Assembly: GCF_028463845.1 (NCBI RefSeq)
Contig: NZ_CP116805.1
Coordinates: 248,001-312,000 of the forward strand
Reading direction: 5' to 3'
Source of the DNA: Gimibacter soli
Lineage (GTDB): Bacteria; Pseudomonadota; Alphaproteobacteria; Sphingomonadales; Kordiimonadaceae
Length of the DNA: 64,000 bases
This document shows positions 1 through 9,482 of this stretch, piece after piece. The position numbers and the translations under genes were made by a program. Positions within the stretch are counted from its first letter, which is position 1; every line of letters begins with the position of its first letter. The notes below the pieces were generated by a model. That model was not told where the DNA came from and did no database searches. It saw only the letters and a list, made by a program, of their open reading frames with translations.

Positions 1-147
1 CCGTTTGTTGCCTCTGCCCCGAAGCCTAGTGGCCCCGGAAATCCGGCAATTCGAGGTCGGGTCTATAGCTCCGATCCCGACCCCAGTCAACACGAAAGGC
101 TGGCAATGCCACCCTTTTTCGGGGCTGGAGCCACCCCGGCGCTTCCG

Positions 148-924
148 TCAGCGGTTCTTGAACTGCGGCTGGCGCTTCTCGGCAAAGGCATTCATGCCTT
201 CCTTCTGGTCTTCCGTCGCGAAAAGCGAATGGAACACCCGGCGTTCGAAAAGAAGGCCTTCCGAGAGGCTGACTTCGAGCGCACGGTTGGTGGCTTCCTT
301 GGCAAGTGCCACCGAGGGGCGCGACAGGGCAGCGATTCCCGCTGCGATCTCGAGCGCCTTTTCGATCAGGTCCTCGGCCGGGAAGATACGGCTGACAAGG
401 CCTGCGCGTTCGGCTTCCGTTGCATCCATCATGCGGCCGGTCAGCATCATGTCCATCGCCTTCGACTTGCCGATGACCCGGGTCAGGCGCTGGGTGCCGC
501 CGATGCCGGGAATAACGCCAAGCTTGATTTCCGGCTGGCCGAATTTCGCATTCTCGCCCGCCACGATGAAATCACACGCCATGGCGATCTCGCAGCCGCC
601 GCCAAGCGCGTAGCCCGCGACCGCCGCGATGACCGGCTTCCGGACTTTCGCGAACACCGCATTGATCTCGGCGAACTTGTCTTCGGCCAGCACGTCGGCG
701 AATTCGAGCTCGGCCATTTCCTTGATATCGGCGCCGGCGGCGAAAGCTTTCTCGCTGCCCGTGATGACGATGGCGCCGATTTCCTCATTCGCCTCCAGCG
801 ACAGGAGCGCCTTGCCGAGTTCGGACAGGAGCTCCGCGTTCAGCGCATTGAGCGCTTCGGGGCGGTTGAGGGTGATAAGCCCGACACCTTCCTGGTGGTC
901 GAGCAGAATGGTCTTGAAGGACAT
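148..924 (-). CDS. Enoyl-CoA hydratase/isomerase family protein
   Basis: A 258-residue crotonase-fold protein, the usual length for a short-chain enoyl-CoA hydratase. It is expected to hydrate trans-2-enoyl-CoA in the cytoplasm during fatty-acid or amino-acid breakdown. Visible signatures are the oxyanion-hole segment AAGADIKEM and the glycine-rich [15 protein letters not shown] block, followed by a glutamate-containing [12 protein letters not shown] segment that matches the second catalytic region. I start it at the ATG at 924 ([10 protein letters not shown]) because family homology begins there; the frame is open 16 codons further upstream without family-like sequence. It stands alone on the minus strand. 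The exact acyl-CoA substrate cannot be read from sequence. Nothing is recognisable in bases 1-147 downstream of it. Confidence 0.9.
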   Translation of the reverse strand: MSFKTILLDHQEGVGLITLNRPEALNALNAELLSELGKALLSLEANEEIGAIVITGSEKAFAAGADIKEMAELEFADVLAEDKFAEINAVFAKVRKPVIAAVAGYALGGGCEIAMACDFIVAGENAKFGQPEIKLGVIPGIGGTQRLTRVIGKSKAMDMMLTGRMMDATEAERAGLVSRIFPAEDLIEKALEIAAGIAALSRPSVALAKEATNRALEVSLSEGLLFERRVFHSLFATEDQKEGMNAFAEKRQPQFKNR

Positions 925-1013
925 GGGTTTCCCTATGATTGCCTCGTTGGACCCGACTCCTACCCGCGACACCGGATTGAATCAAAGAAAATTGTATCTA
1001 TCCGCTAGCGCTA

Positions 1014-1397
1014 TCACTCGGCAGGTTCGAGCTTGATGACGATATAGCCCGCGCGACCCGTGGTCTTGCGGGGGCTGAGGGCCAGCTTGTCCTTGCCGCG
1101 TTCGCAGGCGAGCACCCCGCCATGCTCCAGGCAGTTCCAGCCAAGCGGCGGCAAGGCAAGGGCATAGGCATCAATCAGTTCGGCCGAGCTTTTGCCGCCC
1201 ACCAGATGCACCTCGCCAAGGGTGCCCGATGGCGTGTCGAACAGCATCTTTTCGCCGTCCACCTCGCGCACGCCCGCAATCAGCGGCACGTCAGGAAAAC
1301 CTTCGATAAATGCGTCGTCCGCCCCGGCATGGGGCGCGGCGAAAAGGCTGAGGGCAAGGGCGGTGAAGGCGAGTCGCAAAGGAAATTCCCGGGTCAT
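1014..1397 (-). CDS. Exported protein of unknown function
   Basis: A 127-residue protein that starts 8 bp after the mutM stop codon, so the two are probably cotranscribed. The start at 1397 gives a clear signal peptide (hydrophobic [14 protein letters not shown], then cleavage near AGA-DD); starting further upstream would put a long charged tail in front of it. The mature part has two cysteines ([14 protein letters not shown]) that could form a disulfide in the periplasm. I recognise no domain. Its pairing with mutM is positional only and does not imply a DNA-repair role for an exported protein. Confidence 0.65.
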   Translation of the reverse strand: MTREFPLRLAFTALALSLFAAPHAGADDAFIEGFPDVPLIAGVREVDGEKMLFDTPSGTLGEVHLVGGKSSAELIDAYALALPPLGWNCLEHGGVLACERGKDKLALSPRKTTGRAGYIVIKLEPAE

Positions 1398-1405
1398 CTG
1401 TCGTC

Positions 1406-2239
1406 TCAGCGCTGGCACGAAGGGCAGAAGAAGGTGGACCGGCCGGCCTGCGTGATACGGTGGATCGTACCGCCGCAGCCTGCTGTCCGGCATGCCTCGC
1501 CCTCGCGGCCATAGGCTTCGAACCTATGTTGGAAGTAGCCGAGCTCCCCGTCAACCTGTGCATGGTCCTTGAGGGTCGATCCGCCGGCGGCAATCGCCTC
1601 GTTCAGCACGTCTCTTATATGGGGCACCAGCCGTTCGGCCCGCTTGCCGGCGACCGTGGATGCCGTGCGGCGCGGACTGATCCCGGCCCGCCAGAGCGAT
1701 TCGCAGACATAAATATTGCCAAGCCCCGCCACAAGCGTCTGATCCAGAAGCGCCGTCTTGATCGGCCCCGAGCGCCCCTTGAGGCCTGCCGACAGGATAT
1801 CGGCATCAAAGCCATTCCCCAAGGGTTCCGGCCCGATCCGGGCGAGAAGCGGGTGACTGGCCGCCATATTCACATCAGTGAAGGCCACAAGGCCGAATCG
1901 CCGGGCATCGTTGAAGACGACCCGGTAGCCGGCGTCGGTGACAAAGATGATATGGTCATGCTTTGCGCGCGGCGGGGCACCCGCATCCGCCATGATCTGC
2001 ACGCGGCCCGACATGCCGAGGTGCCAAATCATCACAAGGCCGTCATCCATCTCCATCAGCATATATTTGCTGCGCCGGGAAAGCCCTCTCACCTGCCGCC
2101 CCGTCAGGCGCGCAGCAAAATCAGCGGGCACCGGCAGGCGCAAGGTAGGCGCATGCGCCTCCACCCGGGCGAGCGTGCGACCGACAAGGACGGGGGCAAG
2201 GCCCCGCGTGACGGTTTCGACTTCGGGAAGTTCCGGCAT
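1406..2239 (-). CDS. mutM: Formamidopyrimidine-DNA glycosylase (Fpg/MutM)
   Basis: A bifunctional DNA glycosylase/AP lyase of 277 residues that removes 8-oxoguanine and ring-opened purines. The N-terminus [10 protein letters not shown] supplies the catalytic proline and glutamate that must follow the initiator methionine, so the start is certain. A conserved lysine lies in [11 protein letters not shown], the H2TH-type asparagine region is in [17 protein letters not shown], and the C-terminus carries the zinc finger as two CxxC pairs (CRTAGC..., CPSCQR). Length and all motifs are normal. It is divergent from ubiE across a 93-bp gap that must hold both promoters, an arrangement common in alphaproteobacteria. 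Confidence 0.97.
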   Translation of the reverse strand: MPELPEVETVTRGLAPVLVGRTLARVEAHAPTLRLPVPADFAARLTGRQVRGLSRRSKYMLMEMDDGLVMIWHLGMSGRVQIMADAGAPPRAKHDHIIFVTDAGYRVVFNDARRFGLVAFTDVNMAASHPLLARIGPEPLGNGFDADILSAGLKGRSGPIKTALLDQTLVAGLGNIYVCESLWRAGISPRRTASTVAGKRAERLVPHIRDVLNEAIAAGGSTLKDHAQVDGELGYFQHRFEAYGREGEACRTAGCGGTIHRITQAGRSTFFCPSCQR

Positions 2240-2332
2240 AAGGCTAGTATTCCTGTCCCCGTTTGCGCTTGGCGGGACCGCCTCTCCGGGCTATGGTCCG
2301 CCGCGCACCAGCAATCGAGCGGAAGAAGGCAT

Positions 2333-3103
2333 ATGTCAAGGACGGATCAGACAGCACAAGGCAGCGCCGGGACCACCCATTTCGGGTTCCGCACCGTGGC
2401 CGAAGGCGACAAGGCGGGCCTTGTCCGCGCCGTGTTCGATTCGGTCGCTGACGATTATGACCGCATGAACGATGCCATGAGCTTCGGTGTCCACCGGCTG
2501 TGGAAAGACAGCCTGATGGACAGCATGCGCCCGCGACCCGGCATGAAGCTTCTGGATGTGGCGGGCGGCACCGGCGATATCGCCTTCCGTTTCCTTGAAG
2601 GGGCGCCGAACACCGAAGTTACCGTCTGCGATATCAATGCCGAGATGCTGCGCGTGGGCAAAAAACGCGCCGAGGAGCGCGGCTTTGCCGACCGTTCGGC
2701 CTTCGTGTGCGGTGACGCGCAGAAGCTGCCGATCCCGGATCGTTCGATGGACGCCTACACCATCGCCTTCGGCATCCGGAACGTGACCCGCATCCAGGAT
2801 GCGCTCGATGAAGCCTACCGCGTGCTGAAACCCGGTGGCCGCTTTTTCTGCCTTGAATTCAGCCCGGCGGTCGTGCCGATGCTGAAAGGCGCCTATGACG
2901 CCTACAGTTTCCACCTCATCCCCTGGATGGGCGAAAAGATCGCCGGCGACCGCGACAGCTACCAGTATCTGGTGGAAAGCATCCGCCGTTTCCCGGAGCC
3001 CGAGACATTCGCCTCCATGATCGCCAAGGCGGGCTTCGGCCGGGTGAAATACCGCACCATGTCGGCAGGCGTGGTGGCGCTTCACAGCGGCTGGCGGCTC
3101 TGA
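2333..3103 (+). CDS. ubiE: Ubiquinone/menaquinone C-methyltransferase UbiE
   Basis: A 256-residue class I SAM-dependent methyltransferase for the C-methylation step of ubiquinone (and menaquinone where present) synthesis. The SAM-binding loop is [15 protein letters not shown] and the UbiE signature is the block [27 protein letters not shown]. The ATG at 2333 is chosen because it has a GGAAGAAGG ribosome-binding sequence at the right distance and homology begins at THFGFRTV; the frame is open much further upstream, but that part is only the reverse of mutM. UbiB follows after 4 bp, so the two form a ubiquinone operon that continues into coaBC and dut. Confidence 0.96.
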   Translation: MSRTDQTAQGSAGTTHFGFRTVAEGDKAGLVRAVFDSVADDYDRMNDAMSFGVHRLWKDSLMDSMRPRPGMKLLDVAGGTGDIAFRFLEGAPNTEVTVCDINAEMLRVGKKRAEERGFADRSAFVCGDAQKLPIPDRSMDAYTIAFGIRNVTRIQDALDEAYRVLKPGGRFFCLEFSPAVVPMLKGAYDAYSFHLIPWMGEKIAGDRDSYQYLVESIRRFPEPETFASMIAKAGFGRVKYRTMSAGVVALHSGWRL

Positions 3104-3107
3104 CGCG

Positions 3108-4625
3108 ATGATCGCGAGCCTTCGTCACCTGTTCCGGCTTTATGGTCTGGCTGTCGGCCTGCGCCGCTACGGCGCGCTTCGCGCACTCGCGCAGATCGAA
3201 ACCGTGCCGCCCGCAGCGCCGGGGCTTCTGCGTGCCCTCACCTTCTTCATTCCGCGTCGCCGCGGCCTGCCGGATGCGGCAGGCGAACGACTGGCGCTGG
3301 CACTGGCCGCCATGGGGCCGACCTATATCAAGATCGGCCAGACGCTGGCGACCCGGCCCGATCTTGTCGGTCGGCCACTTGCCGAAGGGCTCGCTACCCT
3401 GCAGGACAGCCTGCCGCCGTTCCCCTTCAAAGCCGCCCGCGCCACCATCGAGGCCGAGCTTGGCGGCAAATTGGAAGACCATTTCTCGGCCTTCGAGGAA
3501 ACACCCGTTGCCGCCGCCTCCATCGCGCAGGTCCACAAGGCTATCACCAAGGATGGCCGCACGGTTGCGGTGAAAGTGCTGCGCCCCGGCATCGAGGCGC
3601 GCTTCTCGAAGGATCTTGCCCTTTTCTCGTGGCTTGCCGGGATCGCCGAGGCCAATGTGCCCAAGGCCACCCGCCTGCGCCCGGTCGCGGTCGTCGCCAA
3701 GCTGAAAGAAACCGTGCTGCGCGAGATGGACCTTAGGCTTGAGGCTTCGGCTGCGGCCGAGCTTGCCGACAATATGGCAGGCGAAGACGGGTACCGCGTG
3801 CCGCAGATCGACTGGGACCGCACGTCGAGAAGCGTGATGACGCAGGAATGGGCCGATGGTATCCGCCTTGGCGACCGCGACGCGCTCGTCGCTGCCGGAC
3901 ACGACCTTGAGGCCCTGTCCGCCCGCATCGCGCAGATCTTTCTGCGGCAGGCCATGCATGACGGTTATTTCCATGCCGATCTCCATCAGGGCAACCTGAT
4001 CGTGGAGCCGCACGGCGGCATCGTTGCTGTCGATTTCGGCATCATGGGACGGCTTTCCAAACATGACCGGCGATTCCTGGCTGAAATCCTTTATGGCTTT
4101 ATCGCGCGGGACTATCGCCGCGTGGCCGAGGTGCATTTCGACGCGGGCTATGTGCCCGCTAACCAGTCGGTCGAGGAGTTTACGCAAGCCCTGCGCGCCA
4201 TCGCCGATCCGATCATGGACCTGCCGGTGGAAAAGATTTCTGCGGGCAAGCTTCTCGCTCAACTTTTCGCGACGACCGAGCGTTTCTCGATGCAGACCCA
4301 GCCACAGCTTCTCTTGTTGCAGCGGTCGATGGTGATGGCCGAAGGCATCGCCATGCATCTCAATCCGCAGGTCAATATGTGGCAGGTCTCGAAGCCGGTC
4401 CTTGAAGGCTGGATGCGCGATAACCTGTCGCCCGAGGCCCGCATCGCCGATTTCCTGAAAAGCCTGCCGCGCCTCATGGAGCGCCTGCCCGACCGGATCG
4501 ACCGGCTGCTCGCCGAAAAGCAGGCAACTGCCCCGACCGTGATCGTGAAGCATGAAAGCCGCCTCGGCGCCTTCGCACTCGGCCTGTTGGCCGGTGCCAT
4601 CCTGTTGAAACTTCTCCTTCTATAA
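3108..4625 (+). CDS. ubiB: Ubiquinone biosynthesis atypical kinase UbiB (ABC1/ADCK family)
   Basis: A 505-residue protein of the ABC1/ADCK/UbiB atypical kinase family, needed for ubiquinone synthesis. The KxGQ signature sits in YIKIGQTLATRPD, the alanine-rich nucleotide loop in PVAAASIAQVHKA, the lysine in VAVKVLRPG, the catalytic segment in FHADLHQGNLIV and the metal-binding DFG in VDFGIMGRLS. A hydrophobic C-terminal helix (LGAFALGLLAGAILLKLLLL) anchors it to the inner membrane. It directly follows ubiE, as in many proteobacteria. The biochemical role of UbiB proteins is an ATPase/kinase-like accessory function rather than a defined ring-modifying step. Confidence 0.95.
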   Translation: MIASLRHLFRLYGLAVGLRRYGALRALAQIETVPPAAPGLLRALTFFIPRRRGLPDAAGERLALALAAMGPTYIKIGQTLATRPDLVGRPLAEGLATLQDSLPPFPFKAARATIEAELGGKLEDHFSAFEETPVAAASIAQVHKAITKDGRTVAVKVLRPGIEARFSKDLALFSWLAGIAEANVPKATRLRPVAVVAKLKETVLREMDLRLEASAAAELADNMAGEDGYRVPQIDWDRTSRSVMTQEWADGIRLGDRDALVAAGHDLEALSARIAQIFLRQAMHDGYFHADLHQGNLIVEPHGGIVAVDFGIMGRLSKHDRRFLAEILYGFIARDYRRVAEVHFDAGYVPANQSVEEFTQALRAIADPIMDLPVEKISAGKLLAQLFATTERFSMQTQPQLLLLQRSMVMAEGIAMHLNPQVNMWQVSKPVLEGWMRDNLSPEARIADFLKSLPRLMERLPDRIDRLLAEKQATAPTVIVKHESRLGAFALGLLAGAILLKLLLL

Positions 4626-4661
4626 TGGCCCCGAAACCGCTTATATGACGGGGAGCAGGAA

Positions 4662-5888
4662 ATGACGGAAAATCAGGCCATGACCCTTCAGGGGAAAAGC
4701 ATCCTTCTTATCATCGGGGGCGGTGTTGCCGCCTACAAGGCGCTGGACCTTTCCCGCCGCCTGATGGAACGGGGGGCGCGTGTGCGCGGGGTGCTGACAG
4801 ACGGCGGCCAGCAGTTCATCACGCCGCTTTCGGTTGCAAGCCTGACGGGCGAGCCCTGCTATACCGATCTTTTCAGCCTGAAGGATGAGGCCGAGATGGG
4901 CCATATCCGCCTGTCGCGCGAGGCGGACCTTGTGCTGATCGCACCGGCAACCGCCGACCTGATGGCCAAGATGGCAAACGGCCTCGCGAGCGATCTGGCC
5001 TCGACCATTCTTCTCGCCACCGACAAGCCGGTGATGGTGGCCCCCGCGATGAATGCCCAGATGTGGGCGCATCCGGCCACCCGCCGCAATATCGCCACCC
5101 TCAAGGGTGATGGCGTCACCTTCATTGAGCCCGGCGACGGCATCCTCGCCTGCGGTGAGGTCGGCCCCGGCCGGCTCGCTGAAGTGATGGATATGGTGAC
5201 CGCCGTAGAAGCCCATTTCGGCAAAAGTCCTGCCCGTCCGCTCAAGGGCCGCCGCGTTATCGTAACCGCCGGGCCGACGCATGAGCCCATCGATCCGGTA
5301 CGCTATATCGCCAACCGCTCGTCGGGCCGTCAGGGCTTTGCGGTGGCCGGTGCGCTTGCCAAGCTCGGCGCCGAGGTCACGCTTGTCTCCGGCCCCACCC
5401 ATCTCGCCACCCCGGATGGGGTTTCCCGTGTGGATGTGGAAACCGCATGGCAGATGCAGGCGGCGGTCCGCAAGGCGCTGCCCGCCGATATCGCCGTGTG
5501 TGTGGCCGCCGTTGCCGACTGGCGGGTCGAGGGCGAAGGCGCCCAGAAGATCAAGAAGACAAAGGCCGGTATCCCGGCGCTCAATCTGGTTGAAAACCCG
5601 GACATCCTCGCCGGGCTTTCCTCGATGAAGGAAGGCCGCCCGGCGCTGATCGTCGGCTTCGCCGCCGAGACCGAACAGGTGATCGATTTCGCCCGTGCCA
5701 AGCGCGACCGCAAGGGCTGCGACTGGATCGTGGCGAATGATGTGTCCGCCGCCGGCGGCGCCATGGGCGGGGCCGACAACCAGATCCATCTCATCACACG
5801 GGAAGGCGAGGAAAACTGGCCGCGCCTCCCGAAGGAACAGGTCGCGGACCGGCTTGCCCACCGCATTGCCAGCCATTTCGGAGTTTGA
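4662..5888 (+). CDS. coaBC: Bifunctional phosphopantothenoylcysteine decarboxylase/synthetase CoaBC
   Basis: A 408-residue fusion that makes 4'-phosphopantetheine for coenzyme A. The N-terminal flavin decarboxylase domain (about residues 8-185) shows GGVAAYKALDLSRRL, the active-site PAMNAQMW and the substrate-clamp cysteine region GILACGEVGPGRLAE. The C-terminal synthetase domain (about 195-400) shows VTAGPTHEPIDPVRY, NRSSGRQG and the lysine pair KIKKTKA. Two in-frame ATGs lie six codons apart at the start; I keep the upstream one. It lies between ubiB and dut, the usual alphaproteobacterial order. Confidence 0.96.
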   Translation: MTENQAMTLQGKSILLIIGGGVAAYKALDLSRRLMERGARVRGVLTDGGQQFITPLSVASLTGEPCYTDLFSLKDEAEMGHIRLSREADLVLIAPATADLMAKMANGLASDLASTILLATDKPVMVAPAMNAQMWAHPATRRNIATLKGDGVTFIEPGDGILACGEVGPGRLAEVMDMVTAVEAHFGKSPARPLKGRRVIVTAGPTHEPIDPVRYIANRSSGRQGFAVAGALAKLGAEVTLVSGPTHLATPDGVSRVDVETAWQMQAAVRKALPADIAVCVAAVADWRVEGEGAQKIKKTKAGIPALNLVENPDILAGLSSMKEGRPALIVGFAAETEQVIDFARAKRDRKGCDWIVANDVSAAGGAMGGADNQIHLITREGEENWPRLPKEQVADRLAHRIASHFGV

Positions 5889-5894
5889 AACTTT

Positions 5895-6350
5895 ATGACC
5901 GACACGCTTTCGATCCATGTCACCCGCCTGCCCCACGGCCAGAACCTGCCGCTGCCGAAGTATGAAACTGAGCAGAGTGCGGGGATGGACCTGATGGCCG
6001 CGATCGATGCGCCCATTGAGCTGAAGCCGCTTGCCCGCACGCTTGTCCCCACCGGCCTCGCCATGGCACTGCCAAAGGGATACGAAGCCCAGGTCCGTCC
6101 GCGTTCGGGCCTTGCCGCCAAGAACGGCGTTTCGGTCCTCAATTCGCCGGGCACCATCGATGCCGACTATCGCGGCGAAGTGAAGGTGATCCTTGTGAAC
6201 CTTTCCGACACGCCCTTCACCATCGAGCCCGGCATGCGGGTCGCCCAGATGGTGATTGCGCCCGTAACACAAGGCCACTGGGTCGAGGTCGACACCCTGG
6301 ATGAAACCGCGCGCGGTGCAGGCGGCTTCGGCTCCACCGGTACGCGCTGA
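5895..6350 (+). CDS. dut: Deoxyuridine 5'-triphosphate nucleotidohydrolase (dUTPase)
   Basis: A homotrimeric dUTPase of 151 residues that converts dUTP to dUMP and keeps uracil out of DNA. All five family motifs are present in order: [39 protein letters not shown] and the C-terminal arm [10 protein letters not shown]. Length is typical. It starts 6 bp after coaBC and is followed 4 bp later by the E1-like gene, so it sits inside one transcription unit. Confidence 0.97.
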   Translation: MTDTLSIHVTRLPHGQNLPLPKYETEQSAGMDLMAAIDAPIELKPLARTLVPTGLAMALPKGYEAQVRPRSGLAAKNGVSVLNSPGTIDADYRGEVKVILVNLSDTPFTIEPGMRVAQMVIAPVTQGHWVEVDTLDETARGAGGFGSTGTR

Positions 6351-6354
6351 CATC

Positions 6355-7125
6355 ATGGATTTCACTGACGAGCAGCTGGAGCGCTACGCCCGCCATATCG
6401 TCCTCAAGGAGGTCGGCGGCGAAGGGCAGAAAGCGCTCCTGAAGGCACGTGTACTGGTGATCGGTGCAGGCGGCCTTGGCTCGCCGCTTCTCCTCTATCT
6501 CGCCGCTGCTGGCGTCGGCACCATCGGTATTGTCGACGATGACCGGGTGGCGCTGTCGAACCTGCAGCGCCAGATCGTTTATGGCAGTGACGATCTTGCC
6601 CAGCGCAAGGTGGATGCCGCGCGCGACCGGCTGCAGGCGCTCAATCCTGATGTGAAAATCGAACGCCACGTCCTGCGGCTCGATGAAACGAACGCCCGCG
6701 ACATCGTGAAGAACTATGATCTCGTCGCCGACGGGTCGGACAATTTCGCCACGCGCCTGACGGTCAACGACGCCTGCGTGGCGCTCGGCAAGACGCTCGT
6801 TTCCGCCGCCATCGCCAGCTACGACGGCCAGATCGCGACCTTCAAGCCGCACGCCGGCAAGGGCCTGCCCTGCTACCGCTGTTTCGTGCCCGACCTGCCG
6901 GGCGAGGACGCCGACCGTACCTGCGCTGATACCGGCATCCTTGGCGCGGTGGCCGGTGTTGTCGGCAGCCTGCAGGCCTTGGAAGTGATCAAGGAAATCA
7001 CCGGGATCGGCGACAGCCTTGCCGGCAAGCTGATGATTTTCGACGGGCTTTCGATGCGCACACGGCTGATCAGCCTGCCGAAAGAACCCGATTGCCCGGT
7101 CTGCCGCAAGGTGACCGAGCAATGA
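6355..7125 (+). CDS. moeB: MoeB/ThiF-type sulfur-carrier adenylyltransferase
   Basis: A 256-residue E1-like enzyme that adenylates the C-terminal glycine of a sulfur-carrier protein (MoaD- or ThiS-like). It has the nucleotide loop GAGGLGSPLLLYLAAAGVG, the NLQRQIVY motif and two zinc-binding CxxC pairs (CYRC and CPVC). I choose the ATG at 6355, just after the dut stop, because the family start DEQLERYARHI follows directly; an upstream start would overlap dut by 50 bp. Without a neighbouring moaD or thiS, molybdopterin versus thiamin specificity stays open. It overlaps the next gene by ATGA. Confidence 0.88.
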   Translation: MDFTDEQLERYARHIVLKEVGGEGQKALLKARVLVIGAGGLGSPLLLYLAAAGVGTIGIVDDDRVALSNLQRQIVYGSDDLAQRKVDAARDRLQALNPDVKIERHVLRLDETNARDIVKNYDLVADGSDNFATRLTVNDACVALGKTLVSAAIASYDGQIATFKPHAGKGLPCYRCFVPDLPGEDADRTCADTGILGAVAGVVGSLQALEVIKEITGIGDSLAGKLMIFDGLSMRTRLISLPKEPDCPVCRKVTEQ

Positions 7126-7544
7126 GCGCGCAGCGACCGAGCCGCCGCCCGATGACCCTGATGGTCATCAGCCCCTTTGCCGAACGCATCCATATGGCCC
7201 TGATGACCGGCGCCACCGGGGCCGCGATGGGCCTGCCCGTCACCTTCTTCTTTTCGAAAGGCGCGGTTCACGCGCTGAAAAAGGGCGGCTGGGAAACCCT
7301 AAAAACCAGCGACGGCCGCACGGTGCCGGATATGGACAAGGCGCAGGACAAGAAGGGGCTGGCGGATTTCTCGGTCCTGATCGACGCCCTTGCCGCCCTC
7401 GAGGTCCGCTTCGTGGCCTGTGAAAACGCCATGACGGAAGAAGAGCTGACGGTCGACGAGCTGATCACCCGCCCGGCCATAGAGCTTTCCGGCCTTGCCG
7501 ACATCATCGAAAAAGGCCATGGCGGCGACTGGCTGACCTTCTGA
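7122..7544 (+). CDS. DsrE-like protein
   Basis: A 140-residue protein whose start codon overlaps the stop of the E1-like gene (ATGA at 7122), so translation is coupled. The layout MTLMVISPFAERIHMALMTG, then TFFFSKGAVHAL, and late cysteine in VRFVACENAMTEEEL fits the DsrE/DsrF/DrsH sulfurtransferase-like fold; one cysteine (in VACENAM) is at the position used by TusD/DsrE proteins to carry sulfur. Coupling to a sulfur-carrier adenylyltransferase suggests a role in sulfur relay. This is inference from fold and neighbour. Confidence 0.7.
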   Translation: MSAQRPSRRPMTLMVISPFAERIHMALMTGATGAAMGLPVTFFFSKGAVHALKKGGWETLKTSDGRTVPDMDKAQDKKGLADFSVLIDALAALEVRFVACENAMTEEELTVDELITRPAIELSGLADIIEKGHGGDWLTF

Positions 7545-7570
7545 AAAGTACCTTCCAAAAGGACAAATGA

Positions 7571-8374
7571 ATGGTTTTGGCCCAATACCGCATCACCAAA
7601 TACGACAAGTCGAAGCGTGATGGCGACGGAATATATTGGGACTGGTGGGACCAATGGACCGAAGCTCATCAAATTGGACGAGTGATTAGCGGACGCAAGG
7701 TCCGGTTTCGCGACTATCTCCGTGTCGAGAACAAATATATTGAGGCCGTGCTGAAATTGTTCGACGCCGCCGGTCACGCTCACCTGAGGCTTACGAACGT
7801 ATCGCTCGACAAATGGAAGATGCAGAACCTGCGTAAGCGCAACAAGGATCTGCACAAAAGTGAGTTTTTTCTCCATCCTTTTGAAGAAGACATAGTCCTT
7901 GAAAGAGACGATATTCCCCGCGTCATGCGGATGATCCTGCGCGGCATTGGCTGGGGCAAGCTAGAGCTGCGGGACAAGTTTTACGTTCATTTCGCAGACG
8001 ACTTTTACATGTTCGTTGGAACTGATCGCCCAGACAAACGTATCATAGCAAATATCGAGCAATCGGGGCTCTATTGCGAAGACTTTCAGACCCCCTTCTT
8101 TGTCGAGCCCCAGCTATTGGATATCTCGAGAGGTGGTCCGATAAATCATGACGATCCGGATGATTTTTTAGCTTGGGATGAGGCGTTCAGAATCCGCATC
8201 CCGCTCGAATCCCATGCAGCAGTTAAAGAGGCCTTTGGCTTTAGCGACGATCATCCCTTTGTGGGAGCGTGGGAAATAGAAGATATCGTCTCGCCGCAGC
8301 TCCAAGCCATCTGCGGTCACAATTTCGACTTCGCCAACTTCCGGTATTGGCTCCACACAGAAAGATGGGGCTGA
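7571..8374 (+). CDS. Hypothetical protein, AT-richer than its neighbours
   Basis: A 267-residue soluble protein with no signal peptide or membrane helix and no domain I recognise. It is rich in aromatic and charged residues (WDWWDQWTEAH near the start, FYVHFADDFYMFVGTD in the middle, and a WLHTERWG C-terminus). AAAGGA at 7558 is a good ribosome site for the ATG at 7571. Its codon use is visibly less GC-biased than the ubi/coa genes before it, and it fills a gap between the moeB-type operon and convergent pheA, which suggests acquisition by transfer. Function unknown. Confidence 0.7.
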   Translation: MVLAQYRITKYDKSKRDGDGIYWDWWDQWTEAHQIGRVISGRKVRFRDYLRVENKYIEAVLKLFDAAGHAHLRLTNVSLDKWKMQNLRKRNKDLHKSEFFLHPFEEDIVLERDDIPRVMRMILRGIGWGKLELRDKFYVHFADDFYMFVGTDRPDKRIIANIEQSGLYCEDFQTPFFVEPQLLDISRGGPINHDDPDDFLAWDEAFRIRIPLESHAAVKEAFGFSDDHPFVGAWEIEDIVSPQLQAICGHNFDFANFRYWLHTERWG

Positions 8375-8403
8375 GCTGAACCTGGCGCCGTTGCTACCAA
8401 AGC

Positions 8404-9264
8404 CTAGCCGACGGTGCGGAGCCGCGCCTGCGGATAGGTGCCGAGAAGCCGCACACGCTTGGTGTGGAAACGCAGTTCCTCCATCGCGCGGGAAACATTT
8501 GCCATGCCTTCGTGGCCTTCGATATCGGCATAAAACTCGCTCGCGGTGAAGCTGTCCGATTCGTAATAGCTTTCAAGCTTGGTCATGTTCACATTGTTGG
8601 TCGCGAAGCCGCCGAGCGCCTTGTAAAGCGCGGCGGGGATGTTGCGCACCTCGAAGGTGAAGCTTGTCATCATCGGCACGCTGAAATCGGGGTTGGCAAG
8701 CGGGCTGCGCGACAGCACCACGAAGCGCGTGGTGTTATGCCCCTGGTCCTGCAGGTCGGCTTTCACGACGCGCAGGCCATAAACCTCTGCCGCCAGCTGG
8801 CTGGCAACCGCCGCGACCGACTTGTCGCCGCGCTCGGAGATTTCCTTGGCGGCCCCGGCGGTATCATAGAAAGGCATCGAGGTCAGCCCGCGGTCGCGGA
8901 TCGCGTTGCGACACTGGCCGAGCGCCTGCACGTGGCTGATCACAGCCTTGAGGTCGGCATCGGTCGATTCCTTCAGGGCCAGAAGGCAGTGGCGGATCGG
9001 CTCGAAATGCTCGTCGATAATATAAAGGCCCGAACCCGGCAGCAGCATATGGATATCGGCAACCCGGCCCGCGGTCGAATTTTCGATCGGGATCATGGCA
9101 AGTTGCGCCTTGCCCTTCTTCACTGCCTCAAGCGCGTCATCGAAGCTCGGGCACGGCAGAGCGGCCATGTCCGGAAACTTGGCCGTCGCTGCCATGTGCG
9201 AATAGGCGCCAAGCTCGCCCTGGAAGGCGATTGTGTTCGATGGATCGGTGGCAGTCGGGCTCAT
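8404..9264 (-). CDS. pheA: Prephenate dehydratase
   Basis: A monofunctional prephenate dehydratase of 286 residues converting prephenate to phenylpyruvate in phenylalanine synthesis. The catalytic domain starts at IAFQGELGAYSHMAA and includes the hallmark NTTRFVVLSR. It is followed by an ACT domain (from about residue 200, TSFTFEVRNIPAALYKALGGF, ending in the ESYYESDSFTASEFY block) that gives feedback control by phenylalanine. There is no chorismate mutase domain, as usual in alphaproteobacteria. It is convergent with the orphan gene on its 3' side. Confidence 0.95.
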   Translation of the reverse strand: MSPTATDPSNTIAFQGELGAYSHMAATAKFPDMAALPCPSFDDALEAVKKGKAQLAMIPIENSTAGRVADIHMLLPGSGLYIIDEHFEPIRHCLLALKESTDADLKAVISHVQALGQCRNAIRDRGLTSMPFYDTAGAAKEISERGDKSVAAVASQLAAEVYGLRVVKADLQDQGHNTTRFVVLSRSPLANPDFSVPMMTSFTFEVRNIPAALYKALGGFATNNVNMTKLESYYESDSFTASEFYADIEGHEGMANVSRAMEELRFHTKRVRLLGTYPQARLRTVG

Positions 9265-9482
9265 TTCCGGGCTTTCGGTTAAATAATTCAGGGCTGACTT
9301 TGTGCCAAGCGCCCCCTCGGCTTGTCAACCGGCGTGAGCGCAGGCTGGCCGCGCATGCAAAGTTTTTGGCGAAAGGGCGAAAATCGTGTAAATCACGGCT
9401 TGAGTAAGGGCAGGGGTGCCGCTATTGTCGCCGCGAATTTTTGTCGCTTTGTGGCGCTTGCCCCTCCAAAGGAGAAGAGCCT

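Noticed and set aside
1460-2332. Upstream extension of the ubiE frame over mutM
   Set aside because: The extension is the reverse of mutM and has no UbiE similarity; a good ribosome site precedes the ATG at 2333.
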